This document shows, piece by piece, positions 56,278 through 64,000 of a stretch of 64,000 nucleotides of DNA. Source of the stretch: Actinomyces radicidentis (GTDB lineage: Bacteria > Actinomycetota > Actinomycetes > Actinomycetales > Actinomycetaceae); NCBI RefSeq assembly GCF_001553565.1, contig NZ_CP014228.1, forward strand, positions 2,914,001 to 2,978,000, written 5' to 3'. Below the pieces are notes generated by a model. The model was given only the letters and a program-made list of their open reading frames with translations. It made no database searches and was not told where the DNA came from. The number at the start of each line of letters is the position of its first letter. Position 1 is the first letter of the stretch. A program made the position numbers and the translations under genes.

Positions 56278-58443
56278 ATGCCCCTCACACGACGCGCGTT
56301 CGGCCGCCTCAGCGCCGCGGTCATCGCGGCCGCGGCCGCAGCCCCCGCGACGACCGCGGCCGCCGCCCCCTCCTCGAGCACCGGGGCCGACGCCTCCCAG
56401 CGCGCCACCGACCTGCTCGCCGCCATGAGCCAGGAGGAGAAGCTCGGCCAGCTCCTGTGGACGCACGTCTACGGAGCCTCCGCCGACGACGCGACCTACG
56501 CGGAGCAGAACCAGGACGTCTTCGGCACCGACGTCTCCACCCCCGCCCAGGCCGTGAGGAAGTTCCACCTCGGCGGCGTCCTCTACTTCAACTGGTCGCA
56601 CAACGTCACCACCTCCCCCACCGACCTCGAGCAGGTCGCCGCCCTGTCGAACGGCCTTCAGGACGCCGCCCGCGACAACGGCGCACGGGTCCCCCTCGCG
56701 ATCACCATGGACCAGGAGGGCGGCCTCGTCGCCCGGGTCCGCGCCCCGGGCACCGAGGTCCCCGGCAACATGGCCCTCGGCGCCACCGGCTCGACCGACC
56801 TCGCCTACGAGCAGGGCGCGCTGCTGGGCTCCGAGCTCAAGGCGCTCGGCGTCAACGTCGACTTCGCCCCCGACGTCGACGTCAACACCAACGCCGCCAA
56901 CCCCGTCATCGGCGTGCGCTCGATGGGCGACGACCCCGACGCCGTCGGCGCCCTCGGCGCCGCCCAGATCACCGGCATCCAGGACCAGGGCGTCTCCGCC
57001 GTCGCCAAGCACTTCCCCGGACACGGGGACACGGACACCGACTCCCACACCGGGCTGCCCACCGTCACCTACGACCGGGCGACCCTCGACCGGCACCTCA
57101 TCCCGTTCCGCTCCGCCATCGCGGCCGGCGCCGACATGATCATGACGGCGCACATCATCGTCGACGCCATCGACCCGGACCGCCCGGCCACCGTGTCCAG
57201 CAAGGTCCTCACCGACCTCCTGCGCGGCGAGCTCGGATACACGGGCCTGGTCACCACCGACGCCATGGACATGGAGGGCGCCCAGCTCTCCGTCATGACC
57301 GAGGAGGAGAGGACCCGCTACCAGGAGCTCAAGGACGCGGAGGACGCCGCGAAGTCCGACGCGGAGAGGGACCCGACCGCCGAGGACTCCTACACGAAGG
57401 CCTCCGCCGAGCTGAAGTCCTTCCTCGCCCCGATCCGCGGGCGCGTCGCCGTCGCGGCCTTCACGGCCGGCAGCGACGTCCTCCTCAACACCTACGACGC
57501 CCCCGCCGTCATCGCCGCGATGACCGCCGCCCTCGCCGACGGCACCGTGAGCGCCGAGCGGGTCGACGAGTCCGTCCTGCGGATCCTGGAGTGGAAGGCC
57601 CGCCGCGGCGTGCTCGACACCGAGCCCACGTGCGCCCGGACCGTCTCGACGACGGTCGGCTCGGACGAGCACCGGGCCACGGCCGCCGCCATCGCCGACG
57701 CCGCCATCACGATGACCCGCAACGACGCCGACGCCGTCCTCCCGCTCAGCGCCGAGGAGCAGCCGAGCCTCTTCCTCGTCGGCTCCTCCTTCGCCGCTCC
57801 GGAGGTCCTCGAGTCCCAGCTGACGTCACTCGGCTTCCAGGTGACGCACTTCGCGACCTCCGACGCGCAGGCCGACCCGACGCAGGAGGAGGTCGACCGC
57901 GCCGTCGCGCAGGCGCGCTCGGCGGGCGCTGACGCGATCATCGTGCCGACCTACTCGATGGCGCCGGACTCGACCCAGGCCGCGCTCGTCGACGCCCTGG
58001 CCGAGCTCGGCACGCCGCTCGTCGTCGTCGCGACCCGCAACCCCTACGACGTCAACGCCCTCGTCGAGCCCGTGCCCGCGAGCGCCGAGGGGACCTGCGT
58101 CGTCACCGTGGCCGACGACGGCACCCGCACGGCGTCGGCCACGGCGAGGAGGGCGAGCGGGGGCGCCGCGGGTGTCGCCGTCCTCAACGCCTACTCGACG
58201 ACCGAGGTCGCCCTGGGGGCAGCCGCCCACGTCATCGCCGGGCAGGCGCCCACCGGGCTCCTCCCGGTCCGCGTCCCCACCGCTGACGGCGCCGGGACCC
58301 TCGAGGAGACCGGCTTCGGCCTCACCTACCCGACCGTGTGCGCGCCCGGCTCGAACGGGCTGGGCCACGACCGGGGCAACGGCCGGGACAAGGACAAGGG
58401 CACCTGCCAGACGAACCCCGGCAAGGGGCACTCGAAGGGCTGA
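56278..58443 (+). CDS. secreted GH3 beta-N-acetylhexosaminidase (NagZ-like)
   Basis: Glycosidase expected to release N-acetylglucosamine from peptidoglycan fragments or host glycans. 721 residues: a probable Tat signal (TRRAFGRLSAAVIAAAAA), then a GH3 barrel with KHFPGHGDTDTDSHTGLP (H245), the NagZ-type general acid/base block, and nucleophile D328 in VTTDAMDME. A charged insertion of about 45 residues follows the nucleophile (ERTRYQELKDAEDAAK). A GH3 C-terminal domain and a Gly/Asp/Lys-rich tail with one Cys close the protein. GAAGGAG lies 5 nt before the ATG. Confidence 0.88.
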   Translation: MPLTRRAFGRLSAAVIAAAAAAPATTAAAAPSSSTGADASQRATDLLAAMSQEEKLGQLLWTHVYGASADDATYAEQNQDVFGTDVSTPAQAVRKFHLGGVLYFNWSHNVTTSPTDLEQVAALSNGLQDAARDNGARVPLAITMDQEGGLVARVRAPGTEVPGNMALGATGSTDLAYEQGALLGSELKALGVNVDFAPDVDVNTNAANPVIGVRSMGDDPDAVGALGAAQITGIQDQGVSAVAKHFPGHGDTDTDSHTGLPTVTYDRATLDRHLIPFRSAIAAGADMIMTAHIIVDAIDPDRPATVSSKVLTDLLRGELGYTGLVTTDAMDMEGAQLSVMTEEERTRYQELKDAEDAAKSDAERDPTAEDSYTKASAELKSFLAPIRGRVAVAAFTAGSDVLLNTYDAPAVIAAMTAALADGTVSAERVDESVLRILEWKARRGVLDTEPTCARTVSTTVGSDEHRATAAAIADAAITMTRNDADAVLPLSAEEQPSLFLVGSSFAAPEVLESQLTSLGFQVTHFATSDAQADPTQEEVDRAVAQARSAGADAIIVPTYSMAPDSTQAALVDALAELGTPLVVVATRNPYDVNALVEPVPASAEGTCVVTVADDGTRTASATARRASGGAAGVAVLNAYSTTEVALGAAAHVIAGQAPTGLLPVRVPTADGAGTLEETGFGLTYPTVCAPGSNGLGHDRGNGRDKDKGTCQTNPGKGHSKG

Positions 58444-58471
58444 GAGAGGGGCTGACGAGTCCTGCCTCCCG

Positions 58472-58520
58472 GGGCGAGCGGCCCCGTCGCGGTGCTTCAC
58501 CGCGACGGGGCCGCTCGCCC
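58472..58520. terminator. bidirectional hairpin between GH3 and dinG
   Basis: Perfect 23-bp stem (58472-58494 with 58498-58520) and a CTT loop between convergent genes. Confidence 0.75.
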
Positions 58521-58575
58521 GTCGTGGGGGCGGGACGCGCACCGGGGCCCCTGAGGCACCCGTGCGCCGGCCCGT

Positions 58576-60630
58576 TCAGTGCTCCGACTGCGCGAGGCGC
58601 CCCAGGGCTGCGAGGACCGTGTCCTGGTCCCGGGTGGGCCACAGAGCCGGCATGGAACGGGCCAGGAAGGAGCCGTAGCGGGCGGTGCGCAGCCGCGGGT
58701 CGAGGACGGCGACGACGCCGCGGTCGTCCGCGCGGCGGACCAGCCGTCCGGCGCCCTGGGCGAGCAGCAGCGCGGCGTGGGTCGCCGAGACGCTCATGAA
58801 GCCGTTGCCGCCCGCGGCGGCGACCGCCTCGGAGCGCGCCTGCGCGACGGGGTCGTCGGGGCGCGGGAAGGGGATGCGGTCGATGACGACGAGGCGGCAG
58901 GTCCTCCCGGGCACGTCCACCCCCTGCCACAGGGACAGGGTCCCGACGAGGCAGGCGTTCTCGTCGGCGGCGAAGGCCTCGACGAGCGTGGGCAGCTGGT
59001 CCTCCCCCTGGGCGTAGACGGTGAGGTCGGTGGCCTTGCGCAGAAGCTCGGCGGCGTCCTCGGCGGCGCGGCGCGAGGAGAAGAGGCCGAGCATGCCTCC
59101 CTGGGAGGCCTCGGCCAGGGCGAGGACCTCGTCGAGGGCCGCCTCGGAGATCCCGAAGCCGGGCTTGGGCAGGTGGGTCGGCGTGTAGAGGATCCCCTGG
59201 CGCGCGTAGTCGAAGGGCGTGCCGACGTCGATGCCGTCCCAGGGCGCGTCCGAGAGCGTGAGCCCCAGGGCGTGGACCATGGAGTCGAAGGAGCCGCCCA
59301 GCGCCAGGGTGGCGGAGGTGAGGACGGCGGCGCGGTCCGCCAGGAGCGTGTCCGCCACCGAGCCGGCGACGTCGATGGGGGCGAGCGTGAGCCGCGGCGG
59401 CTCCTGCCCCATGCGGGGCCGCTCGATCCAGGCGACGTCGCGGTGCTTCCCCACGGAGTCGGAGGTCATGCGCTCGACGGCGTCGACCATGTCCCCGATG
59501 GCGGTGCGGGCGAGGGCGACGGCTCCGGCTGAGTCGGCGGAGTCTCCCTTCTTGGCCTTGGCGGCCTCCCGGACGTCGCTCGCGACCTGGCGTCCGGCGG
59601 TGTCGAGCAGGACGAGGGCGTCGCGCAGGGCGGGCGGCAGGCCCTCGGCGAGGCGGCCGTCGGGCAGGTCGGCCAGTGCCAGCTGGAGGGACTGCCCGGC
59701 GGACTCGAGCTCGGTGGCGACGACACCGGCGTCGCGGCGCACCGTGGAGGCGACGCGGGCGACGGCGGAGGCCGACAGCGACACCGTGCCCTGGGAGCGG
59801 ACCCGGTCGGCGAGCTCGTGGGCCTCGTCGACGACGAGGACGTCGTGCTCGGGCAGGACGTTCGGGTTGCCGGCGGCGGCGATGCCGAGCATGGCGTGGT
59901 TGGTGACGACCAGGTCGGCCTCCGCGGCGGCGGCGCGGGCGAGCTCGGGGAAGCACTCGTCGTGGAAGGGGCACGAGGAGCCGAGGCACTCGGCCTTGGA
60001 CACGGAGACCTGGGCCCAGGCGCGGTCCGAGACGCCGGGGACGAGGTCGTCGCGGTCGCCGGTCGTGGTCTCGGCGGCCCACTCGCGCAGGCGGACGACC
60101 TGCTCGCCGAGGGTGGCGGTGGTGGCCTCGCCGACGCGCTTGCGGGTGGTGGCGTCGGAGGCGGAGAAGAGGGCGTCGGCGTCGTCGGCCGGGTAGCCGC
60201 CGTCGACGCGGTGCTTGCAGACGTAGTTCTGCCAGCCCTTGAGCAGGGCGACGGTGGGGCGCTTCCCGGTGACGGCCTCGACGGCGTCGGCGGCGAGCGG
60301 CGCGTCCTTGGTGAGGACCTGCCGCTGGAGGGCGAGGGTCGCGGTGGAGACGACGGTGCGCTCCTCGGCGTCGACGGCGTGGACCATCGAGGGCACGAGG
60401 TAGCCGAGCGACTTGCCGGTGCCCGTGCCGGCCTGGACGAGGAGGTGGCTGCCGGTCCCGACGGCGTCGGAGACGCGGCGGACCATCTCGAGCTGGCCCT
60501 CGCGGGGGGCGCCGCCGAGGCGGGAGACGGCCTCGGCGAGGGCCGCCTCGGCGCGCTCGAGCTCGGTGTCCTTCCCGCCGCCGCTGACGCGGCCGGAGGA
60601 GCTGCCCACGGGCCGGCTCTTGGTCGCCAC
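58576..60630 (-). CDS. dinG: DinG-type Fe-S DNA helicase
   Basis: XPD/DinG-family 5'-3' helicase, 684 residues. Walker A QAGTGTGKS (67-74), DEAH box 268-271, and four cysteines between them (C138, C215, C220, C226) placed as for the Fe-S cluster of this family. C-terminal helicase motifs LVGTLSLWQGVDVPG and QGAGRLVR follow. GTG start 4 nt after the hflX stop, so hflX-dinG is one operon. No LexA box is seen at the operon start. Confidence 0.9.
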   Translation of the reverse strand: MATKSRPVGSSSGRVSGGGKDTELERAEAALAEAVSRLGGAPREGQLEMVRRVSDAVGTGSHLLVQAGTGTGKSLGYLVPSMVHAVDAEERTVVSTATLALQRQVLTKDAPLAADAVEAVTGKRPTVALLKGWQNYVCKHRVDGGYPADDADALFSASDATTRKRVGEATTATLGEQVVRLREWAAETTTGDRDDLVPGVSDRAWAQVSVSKAECLGSSCPFHDECFPELARAAAAEADLVVTNHAMLGIAAAGNPNVLPEHDVLVVDEAHELADRVRSQGTVSLSASAVARVASTVRRDAGVVATELESAGQSLQLALADLPDGRLAEGLPPALRDALVLLDTAGRQVASDVREAAKAKKGDSADSAGAVALARTAIGDMVDAVERMTSDSVGKHRDVAWIERPRMGQEPPRLTLAPIDVAGSVADTLLADRAAVLTSATLALGGSFDSMVHALGLTLSDAPWDGIDVGTPFDYARQGILYTPTHLPKPGFGISEAALDEVLALAEASQGGMLGLFSSRRAAEDAAELLRKATDLTVYAQGEDQLPTLVEAFAADENACLVGTLSLWQGVDVPGRTCRLVVIDRIPFPRPDDPVAQARSEAVAAAGGNGFMSVSATHAALLLAQGAGRLVRRADDRGVVAVLDPRLRTARYGSFLARSMPALWPTRDQDTVLAALGRLAQSEH

Positions 60631-60634
60631 GGGC

Positions 60635-62359
60635 TCAGGCCCGCGTCTCGTCGTCGGAGCCGCCGGCGACGTCGGCGGCCTCGAGCTCGGCGGCGAGCGG
60701 CGCGTCGACGCGGGCCCGCACGCGCGTGCCGGCCTCGACGTACTCGACGGCGTCGATCTCCCCGTCGGCGTGGACGCGCGAGACGAGGTCGCCGCGCGAG
60801 TACGGGACCACGACGTCGACCTGGACGTCCGGCCGGGGCAGCATCTCGTCGATCCGGGCGCGCAGCTCGTCCAGGCCCTCCCCCGTGTACGCCGACACGG
60901 TGAGGGCGCCGGGCAGGCGGGTGCGCAGGGCGGCGAGCGTGACGGGGTCGGCGAGGTCGGCCTTGTTGAGGACGATGAGCTCGGGGACGTCCAGCGCCCC
61001 GGGGATGTCGGCCAGCACCTCGCGCACGGCGGCGACCTGGCTGAGCGGGTCGGGGTGGGCGGCGTCGACGACGTGGAGGACGAGGTCCGCGCCGGCGACC
61101 TCCTCCAGCGTGGAGCGGAAGGCCTCGATGAGCTCGTGGGGCAGGTTGCGGACGAAGCCGACCGTGTCGGTGAGCGTGTAGACGCGGCCGTCGGAGGTCT
61201 CGGCCTTGCGCACCGTCGGGTCGAGGGTGGCGAAGAGAGCGTCCTGGACCATGAGGCCGGCGTCGGTGAGCCGGTTCATGAGGGAGGACTTGCCGGCGTT
61301 CGTGTACCCGGCGATGGCGACCGAGGGGATGGGGCCGCGGCGGCGCGAGCCGCGCTTGACCTCACGGGAGGGGGCCATCGCCTTGATCTCGCGGCGGAGC
61401 TTGGCCATGCGGTCGCGGATGCGGCGGCGGTCGAGCTCGATCTTCGTCTCACCGGGGCCGCGCGAGCCGATGCCCTGACCGCCGGCGACGCGGCCGCCGG
61501 CCTGACGGGACATGGAGTCGCCCCAGCCGCGCAGGCGCGGCAGGAGGTACTCGAGCTGGGCCAGCTCGACCTGGGCCTTGCCCTCCCGGGACTTCGCGTG
61601 CTGGGCGAAGATGTCGAGGATGAGGGCGGTGCGGTCGACGACCTTGACCTTGACGACGTCCTCGAGGGCTCGGCGCTGGGAGGGGGCGAGCTCGCCGTCG
61701 ACGATGACGGTGTCCGCGCCGTGGGCGGAGACCATCTCGGCGAGCTCCTTGGCCTTGCCGGAGCCGAGGTAGGTGGCGGGGTCGGGGTGGTCGCGCTTCT
61801 GGATGAGGGCGTCGAGGACCTGGGAGCCGGCGGTCTCCGCGAGCGCGGCGAGCTCGGCCAGGCTCGTCTCGGCGTCCTGGGCGTCGGCGAGCTCGACGGC
61901 GCTGCCGTGGCGGGCCCCGGCGGGGCCGGTGGTGCCGGCGTGGGCGGTCGGGAGCTCGAGGCCGACGAGGACGACCTTCTCGAGGCGGATCTGGCGGTAC
62001 TCGACCTCGGAGACGTCCTCGAGCTCGGTGGACAGGCTGGCGACGCGTCGGGTGCCGGCGCGGGCCTCCCGCTCGAGGGCGCCGGCGTCGACGACGTCGC
62101 GGCGCTCGTGCTCGCCGGCCGTGGAGGCCAGGGCCGTGCCGGTGCGCGACAGGATGCGGCTGACGATGTCCTCGGGGCTCGGCACCGGGGCTGACGGGGC
62201 GGCGTCGTGCTCGCCGCTGGTCGCGCCGTCCTCAGCGGTGGCGTCGTCGGCGGACTGGTCGGGGTCCTGCGGGAGGTCCTCGTCGGCGGCGTCGGGGGCG
62301 ATGCCCTCGGGCTCGGAGTCGTGGCGGACACGGGCGGGGGTGCGGTGGGCGTGGGCCAA
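60635..62359 (-). CDS. hflX: ribosome-splitting GTPase HflX
   Basis: GTPase that dissociates stalled or drug-bound ribosomes; in mycobacteria and Listeria it contributes to macrolide/lincosamide tolerance. 574 residues: an acidic N-terminal extension (about 1-130), the HflX N-domain (ATYLGSGKAKEL, DGELAPSQRRALED), the glycine-rich linker GQGIGSRGPGETKIELDRR, and the G domain with AGYTNAGKSSL (G1), DTVGFV (G3) and NKADL (G4). The start is TTG at 62359 with AAAGGAA 5 nt upstream. The 129-nt leader carries a mini-ORF complementary to this Shine-Dalgarno region. Confidence 0.95.
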   Translation of the reverse strand: MAHAHRTPARVRHDSEPEGIAPDAADEDLPQDPDQSADDATAEDGATSGEHDAAPSAPVPSPEDIVSRILSRTGTALASTAGEHERRDVVDAGALEREARAGTRRVASLSTELEDVSEVEYRQIRLEKVVLVGLELPTAHAGTTGPAGARHGSAVELADAQDAETSLAELAALAETAGSQVLDALIQKRDHPDPATYLGSGKAKELAEMVSAHGADTVIVDGELAPSQRRALEDVVKVKVVDRTALILDIFAQHAKSREGKAQVELAQLEYLLPRLRGWGDSMSRQAGGRVAGGQGIGSRGPGETKIELDRRRIRDRMAKLRREIKAMAPSREVKRGSRRRGPIPSVAIAGYTNAGKSSLMNRLTDAGLMVQDALFATLDPTVRKAETSDGRVYTLTDTVGFVRNLPHELIEAFRSTLEEVAGADLVLHVVDAAHPDPLSQVAAVREVLADIPGALDVPELIVLNKADLADPVTLAALRTRLPGALTVSAYTGEGLDELRARIDEMLPRPDVQVDVVVPYSRGDLVSRVHADGEIDAVEYVEAGTRVRARVDAPLAAELEAADVAGGSDDETRA

Positions 62360-62364
62360 GAAAG

Positions 62365-62481
62365 TTCCTTTGCGTATGCGTGCGGGGGTCCGGAGCGAGG
62401 CTCGACGGACCCGCCCGGTCGGTGCCGGGCGTGGTGTCAGGGGGCGGCGCGGGCCGTCACCGGCTCAGCGCATACGGAGGA
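62365..62481 (-). promoter_or_regulatory. candidate translational attenuator of hflX
   Basis: On the minus strand the mini-ORF segment CGTATGCG (62476-62469) is complementary to CGCATACG (62380-62373), just upstream of the hflX Shine-Dalgarno. After a small internal loop, TCCT (62481-62478) pairs with AGGA of the Shine-Dalgarno itself (62369-62366). A 7-bp hairpin (62412-62418 with 62425-62431) lies between the arms. Pairing would hide the hflX start region; a ribosome stalled on the mini-ORF would release it. Confidence 0.55.
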
Positions 62482-62488
62482 TCCACAT
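62465..62488 (-). CDS. leader peptide MWILRMR upstream of hflX
   Basis: Eight codons: Met-Trp-Ile-Leu-Arg-Met-Arg-stop. The ATG follows a TACCAT box by 7 nt, the same leaderless layout as other genes here, so the hflX mRNA would begin with this ORF. It ends in Arg-Met-Arg; Arg-X-Arg motifs are known to stall macrolide-bound ribosomes (for example in ErmDL). Its Arg-Met-Arg codons are the strand that pairs near the hflX Shine-Dalgarno. Not shown experimentally. Confidence 0.55.
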   Translation of the reverse strand: MWILRMR

Positions 62489-62495
62489 GAGGGGG

Positions 62496-62501
62496 ATGGT
62501 A
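62496..62501 (-). promoter_or_regulatory. -10 box of the hflX leader
   Basis: TACCAT on the minus strand, 7 nt before the mini-ORF ATG. No clear -35. Confidence 0.5.
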
Positions 62502-62550
62502 GCGCCGGCGCCCGGCCCGGGCCAGCGCCCGTCCCCAGGGCCCGCACCGG

Positions 62551-62556
62551 TACGCT
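62551..62556 (+). promoter_or_regulatory. -10 box for the leaderless MFS gene
   Basis: TACGCT, 6 nt before the GTG at 62563. Confidence 0.4.
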
Positions 62557-62562
62557 CACGGC

Positions 62563-64000
62563 GTGAGCAGCGGGGACGATCAGGCGCGGGCCGAGGGCAG
62601 CGGCGCAACCACCGACGGCGAGCCCGTCGAGGGCCGCTCCTGCCCCGCGGGCACCACCGCCCCAGCTGTCTCGGTGCGCGCCGTCCTCACCACCCCGCTC
62701 GGCCACCTCGCCCTCGCGATGCTCGTCGTCGAGCTGCTCGCCGGGATGCAGACCTACCTCAACCAGACGGTCCTTCCCCTCGTCGCCACCGACCTCGGCG
62801 CGCGGGCCCACTACGGGCTCATCACCGGCGCCGCGATGGTGCCGACCTTCCTCACGATGCCGCTGGGCGGCGCGATGCTCGCCCGCTGGCGCGCCGACCG
62901 GCTCATGACCGTGCTCACCGCGGTCCTCGTCGTCGGCGCCATTCTCGGGGCGACCGCTCCGGTCGTCGCCGTGTACGTCGCCGGAGAGGTGGTGCGCGGC
63001 CTGGCCTCCGGGGCGCTCGCGACCGTGACGGCCGGCGTCCTCGTCGCGGGACTGCCCGAGGCCTGGCGGCGCCTGTTCCTCGCGGCGTCCTCGGCGACGT
63101 GGATCGTCTCCTCGCTCGTCGGCCCGGTCTACGCGGCCGGCGTCTCCGCCGCCTGGGGCTGGCGGTGGGCGCTCGTCGTCTACGTCCCCGTCCTCGTGGC
63201 GGCACGTCTCGTCATGGCGTGCGAGATCCACGGGCTGAGGGTCACCGACGACGGCGAGGCGCGACCGCCCGTCGTGCCCGCGATCGTCATGGCGGCCGGC
63301 GTCGCCGTCATCGGGCTCGTGCCGGCCGGGACGGTCGGCTTCGCGGTCGCCGGGCCGGTGGGGCTCGCGGCCGTCGCCTGGGCCTGCCTGCGGGTGCTGC
63401 CCCGTGGCGTCGCACGGCTGGTCCCGGGACGGCCGACGGCGATCGCGACGCTCGCCTGGGTGTGCGGCGCCTACTTCGCGCTCGACTTCCTCGTCTCCCC
63501 CGCCGGGCACGACGTCCTCCGCCTGTCGGCCGGGTCGCTGGGATGGGCGCTCACGACTGCGGGCGTGCTGTGGAGCGCCGTCGCCCTGCACTGCGGGGCG
63601 CACCCGGCCCGCGAGCGCCGCGCCTACCTCGCGCGCACGAGCGCGGGCGGGCTGCTCTTCGCCGTCGGCGGTGCGCTCAGCGCCGGGGCCCTCGGTGGGC
63701 TCGTCCCGTGGTGGGGGCTGCACGCGGGTTGGGGGCTGGCGGGCCTCGGCATGGGTCTCACGCACCAGGACACGATCATCCGCTGCGTCACGGACCCGGC
63801 CGAGCTCGGCAACCCCGCGGACGGGATCTCCCAGGCGGCCGCGGCCACGTCTGTGACGGTGGCGGTGAACGCGGGCGGCGCCGCGCTCGGCACCCTGGTG
63901 ACGAGCCTCGTGGCGCCGACGTCGGCGGGGGTCCAGGCGGGGATCGTCGTGCCGACGGTCCTCGCCCTCACGGCGGCCCTCGCGGTCACGCCGCTGCTGG
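62563..64000 (+). CDS. MFS transporter, 3' end cut by the window
   Basis: From GTG 62563 an open frame runs without a stop to the window end (479 codons). After a 45-residue hydrophilic N-terminus there are about a dozen hydrophobic segments. Examples are LALAMLVVELLAGMQ, then LGGAMLARWRADRLM at the usual MFS loop 2-3 position. The substrate is unknown; a drug exporter or a metabolite porter is possible. Divergent from hflX with promoters about 50 bp apart. Confidence 0.85.
   Translation, partial: MSSGDDQARAEGSGATTDGEPVEGRSCPAGTTAPAVSVRAVLTTPLGHLALAMLVVELLAGMQTYLNQTVLPLVATDLGARAHYGLITGAAMVPTFLTMPLGGAMLARWRADRLMTVLTAVLVVGAILGATAPVVAVYVAGEVVRGLASGALATVTAGVLVAGLPEAWRRLFLAASSATWIVSSLVGPVYAAGVSAAWGWRWALVVYVPVLVAARLVMACEIHGLRVTDDGEARPPVVPAIVMAAGVAVIGLVPAGTVGFAVAGPVGLAAVAWACLRVLPRGVARLVPGRPTAIATLAWVCGAYFALDFLVSPAGHDVLRLSAGSLGWALTTAGVLWSAVALHCGAHPARERRAYLARTSAGGLLFAVGGALSAGALGGLVPWWGLHAGWGLAGLGMGLTHQDTIIRCVTDPAELGNPADGISQAAAATSVTVAVNAGGAALGTLVTSLVAPTSAGVQAGIVVPTVLALTAALAVTPLL

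Noticed and set aside
62487-62489. ATG with GGAGG on the plus strand as the start of the last MFS gene
   Set aside because: It is in a different frame from the transporter and encodes Arg/Pro-rich shadow sequence.

Overview
The window is chromosomal DNA of a very high-GC actinobacterium, most likely a member of Actinomycetaceae (Actinomyces or a close relative). The pointers are the strong G/C bias in third codon positions, the rne-rplU pair, the cydABDC order, the lexA / LysM cell-division suppressor / nrdR trio, a PimB'-type mannosyltransferase, LexA boxes of the GAAC-N4-GTTC type and many GTG starts. Genus and species are inference. No rRNA, tRNA or CRISPR array was seen.

Layout: (1) 1-3.7 kb, rplU (cut by the window edge) and rne. 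(2) 4.1-13.5 kb, cytochrome bd oxidase genes cydAB and assembly exporter cydDC, followed at 3 nt by a DevS/NarL-type sensor kinase, with a convergent NarL-type response regulator. (3) 13.6-17.4 kb, a conserved housekeeping run on the minus strand: mutM, rnc, DUF177, a coiled-coil protein, coaD. (4) 17.5-28.0 kb, a sugar island: LacI regulator, fucP-fucU-fucK-fucI, divergent fucA, and a large GH2 beta-galactosidase. It sits between coaD and rsmD/recG, genes that are usually neighbours. (5) 28.1-33.5 kb, rsmD, recG, a DAK2/FakA-like kinase and rpmB. (6) 33.6-37.9 kb, a lower-GC, probably acquired cassette of two esterases, an MFS transporter and a LacI regulator with a paired operator. (7) 37.9-46.2 kb, thiL, ddl, an AMIN-like lipoprotein, an IS110-family element, gpsA, plsC and murA. 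(8) 46.4-49.6 kb, leuD and leuC with a divergent IclR regulator. (9) 49.8-53.0 kb, a CYP152 peroxygenase-type P450, pimB' and nrdR. (10) 53.0-64.0 kb, an SOS-type LysM protein, lexA, ldh, a secreted GH3 hexosaminidase, dinG, hflX and the start of an MFS transporter.

How it fits together: the fuc genes plus beta-galactosidase and a Tat-exported NagZ-like enzyme suggest a life on host glycans, with lactate production (ldh) and low-oxygen respiration (cyd). Regulation is unusually readable. About ten genes have a TAnnnT box exactly 6-7 nt before the start codon, the arrangement expected for leaderless mRNAs. Most convergent gene ends are closed by long GC hairpins without U-tracts.

The most interesting signal is upstream of hflX. 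There is a leaderless mini-ORF encoding MWILRMR, ending in an Arg-X-Arg motif of the kind that stalls macrolide-bound ribosomes. Its codons are complementary to the hflX Shine-Dalgarno region, which has the layout of a drug-sensing translational attenuator. A second is the IS110 element, whose ends could together make a -35/-10 promoter with 17-bp spacing in front of a structured left-end RNA, as in bridge-RNA systems.
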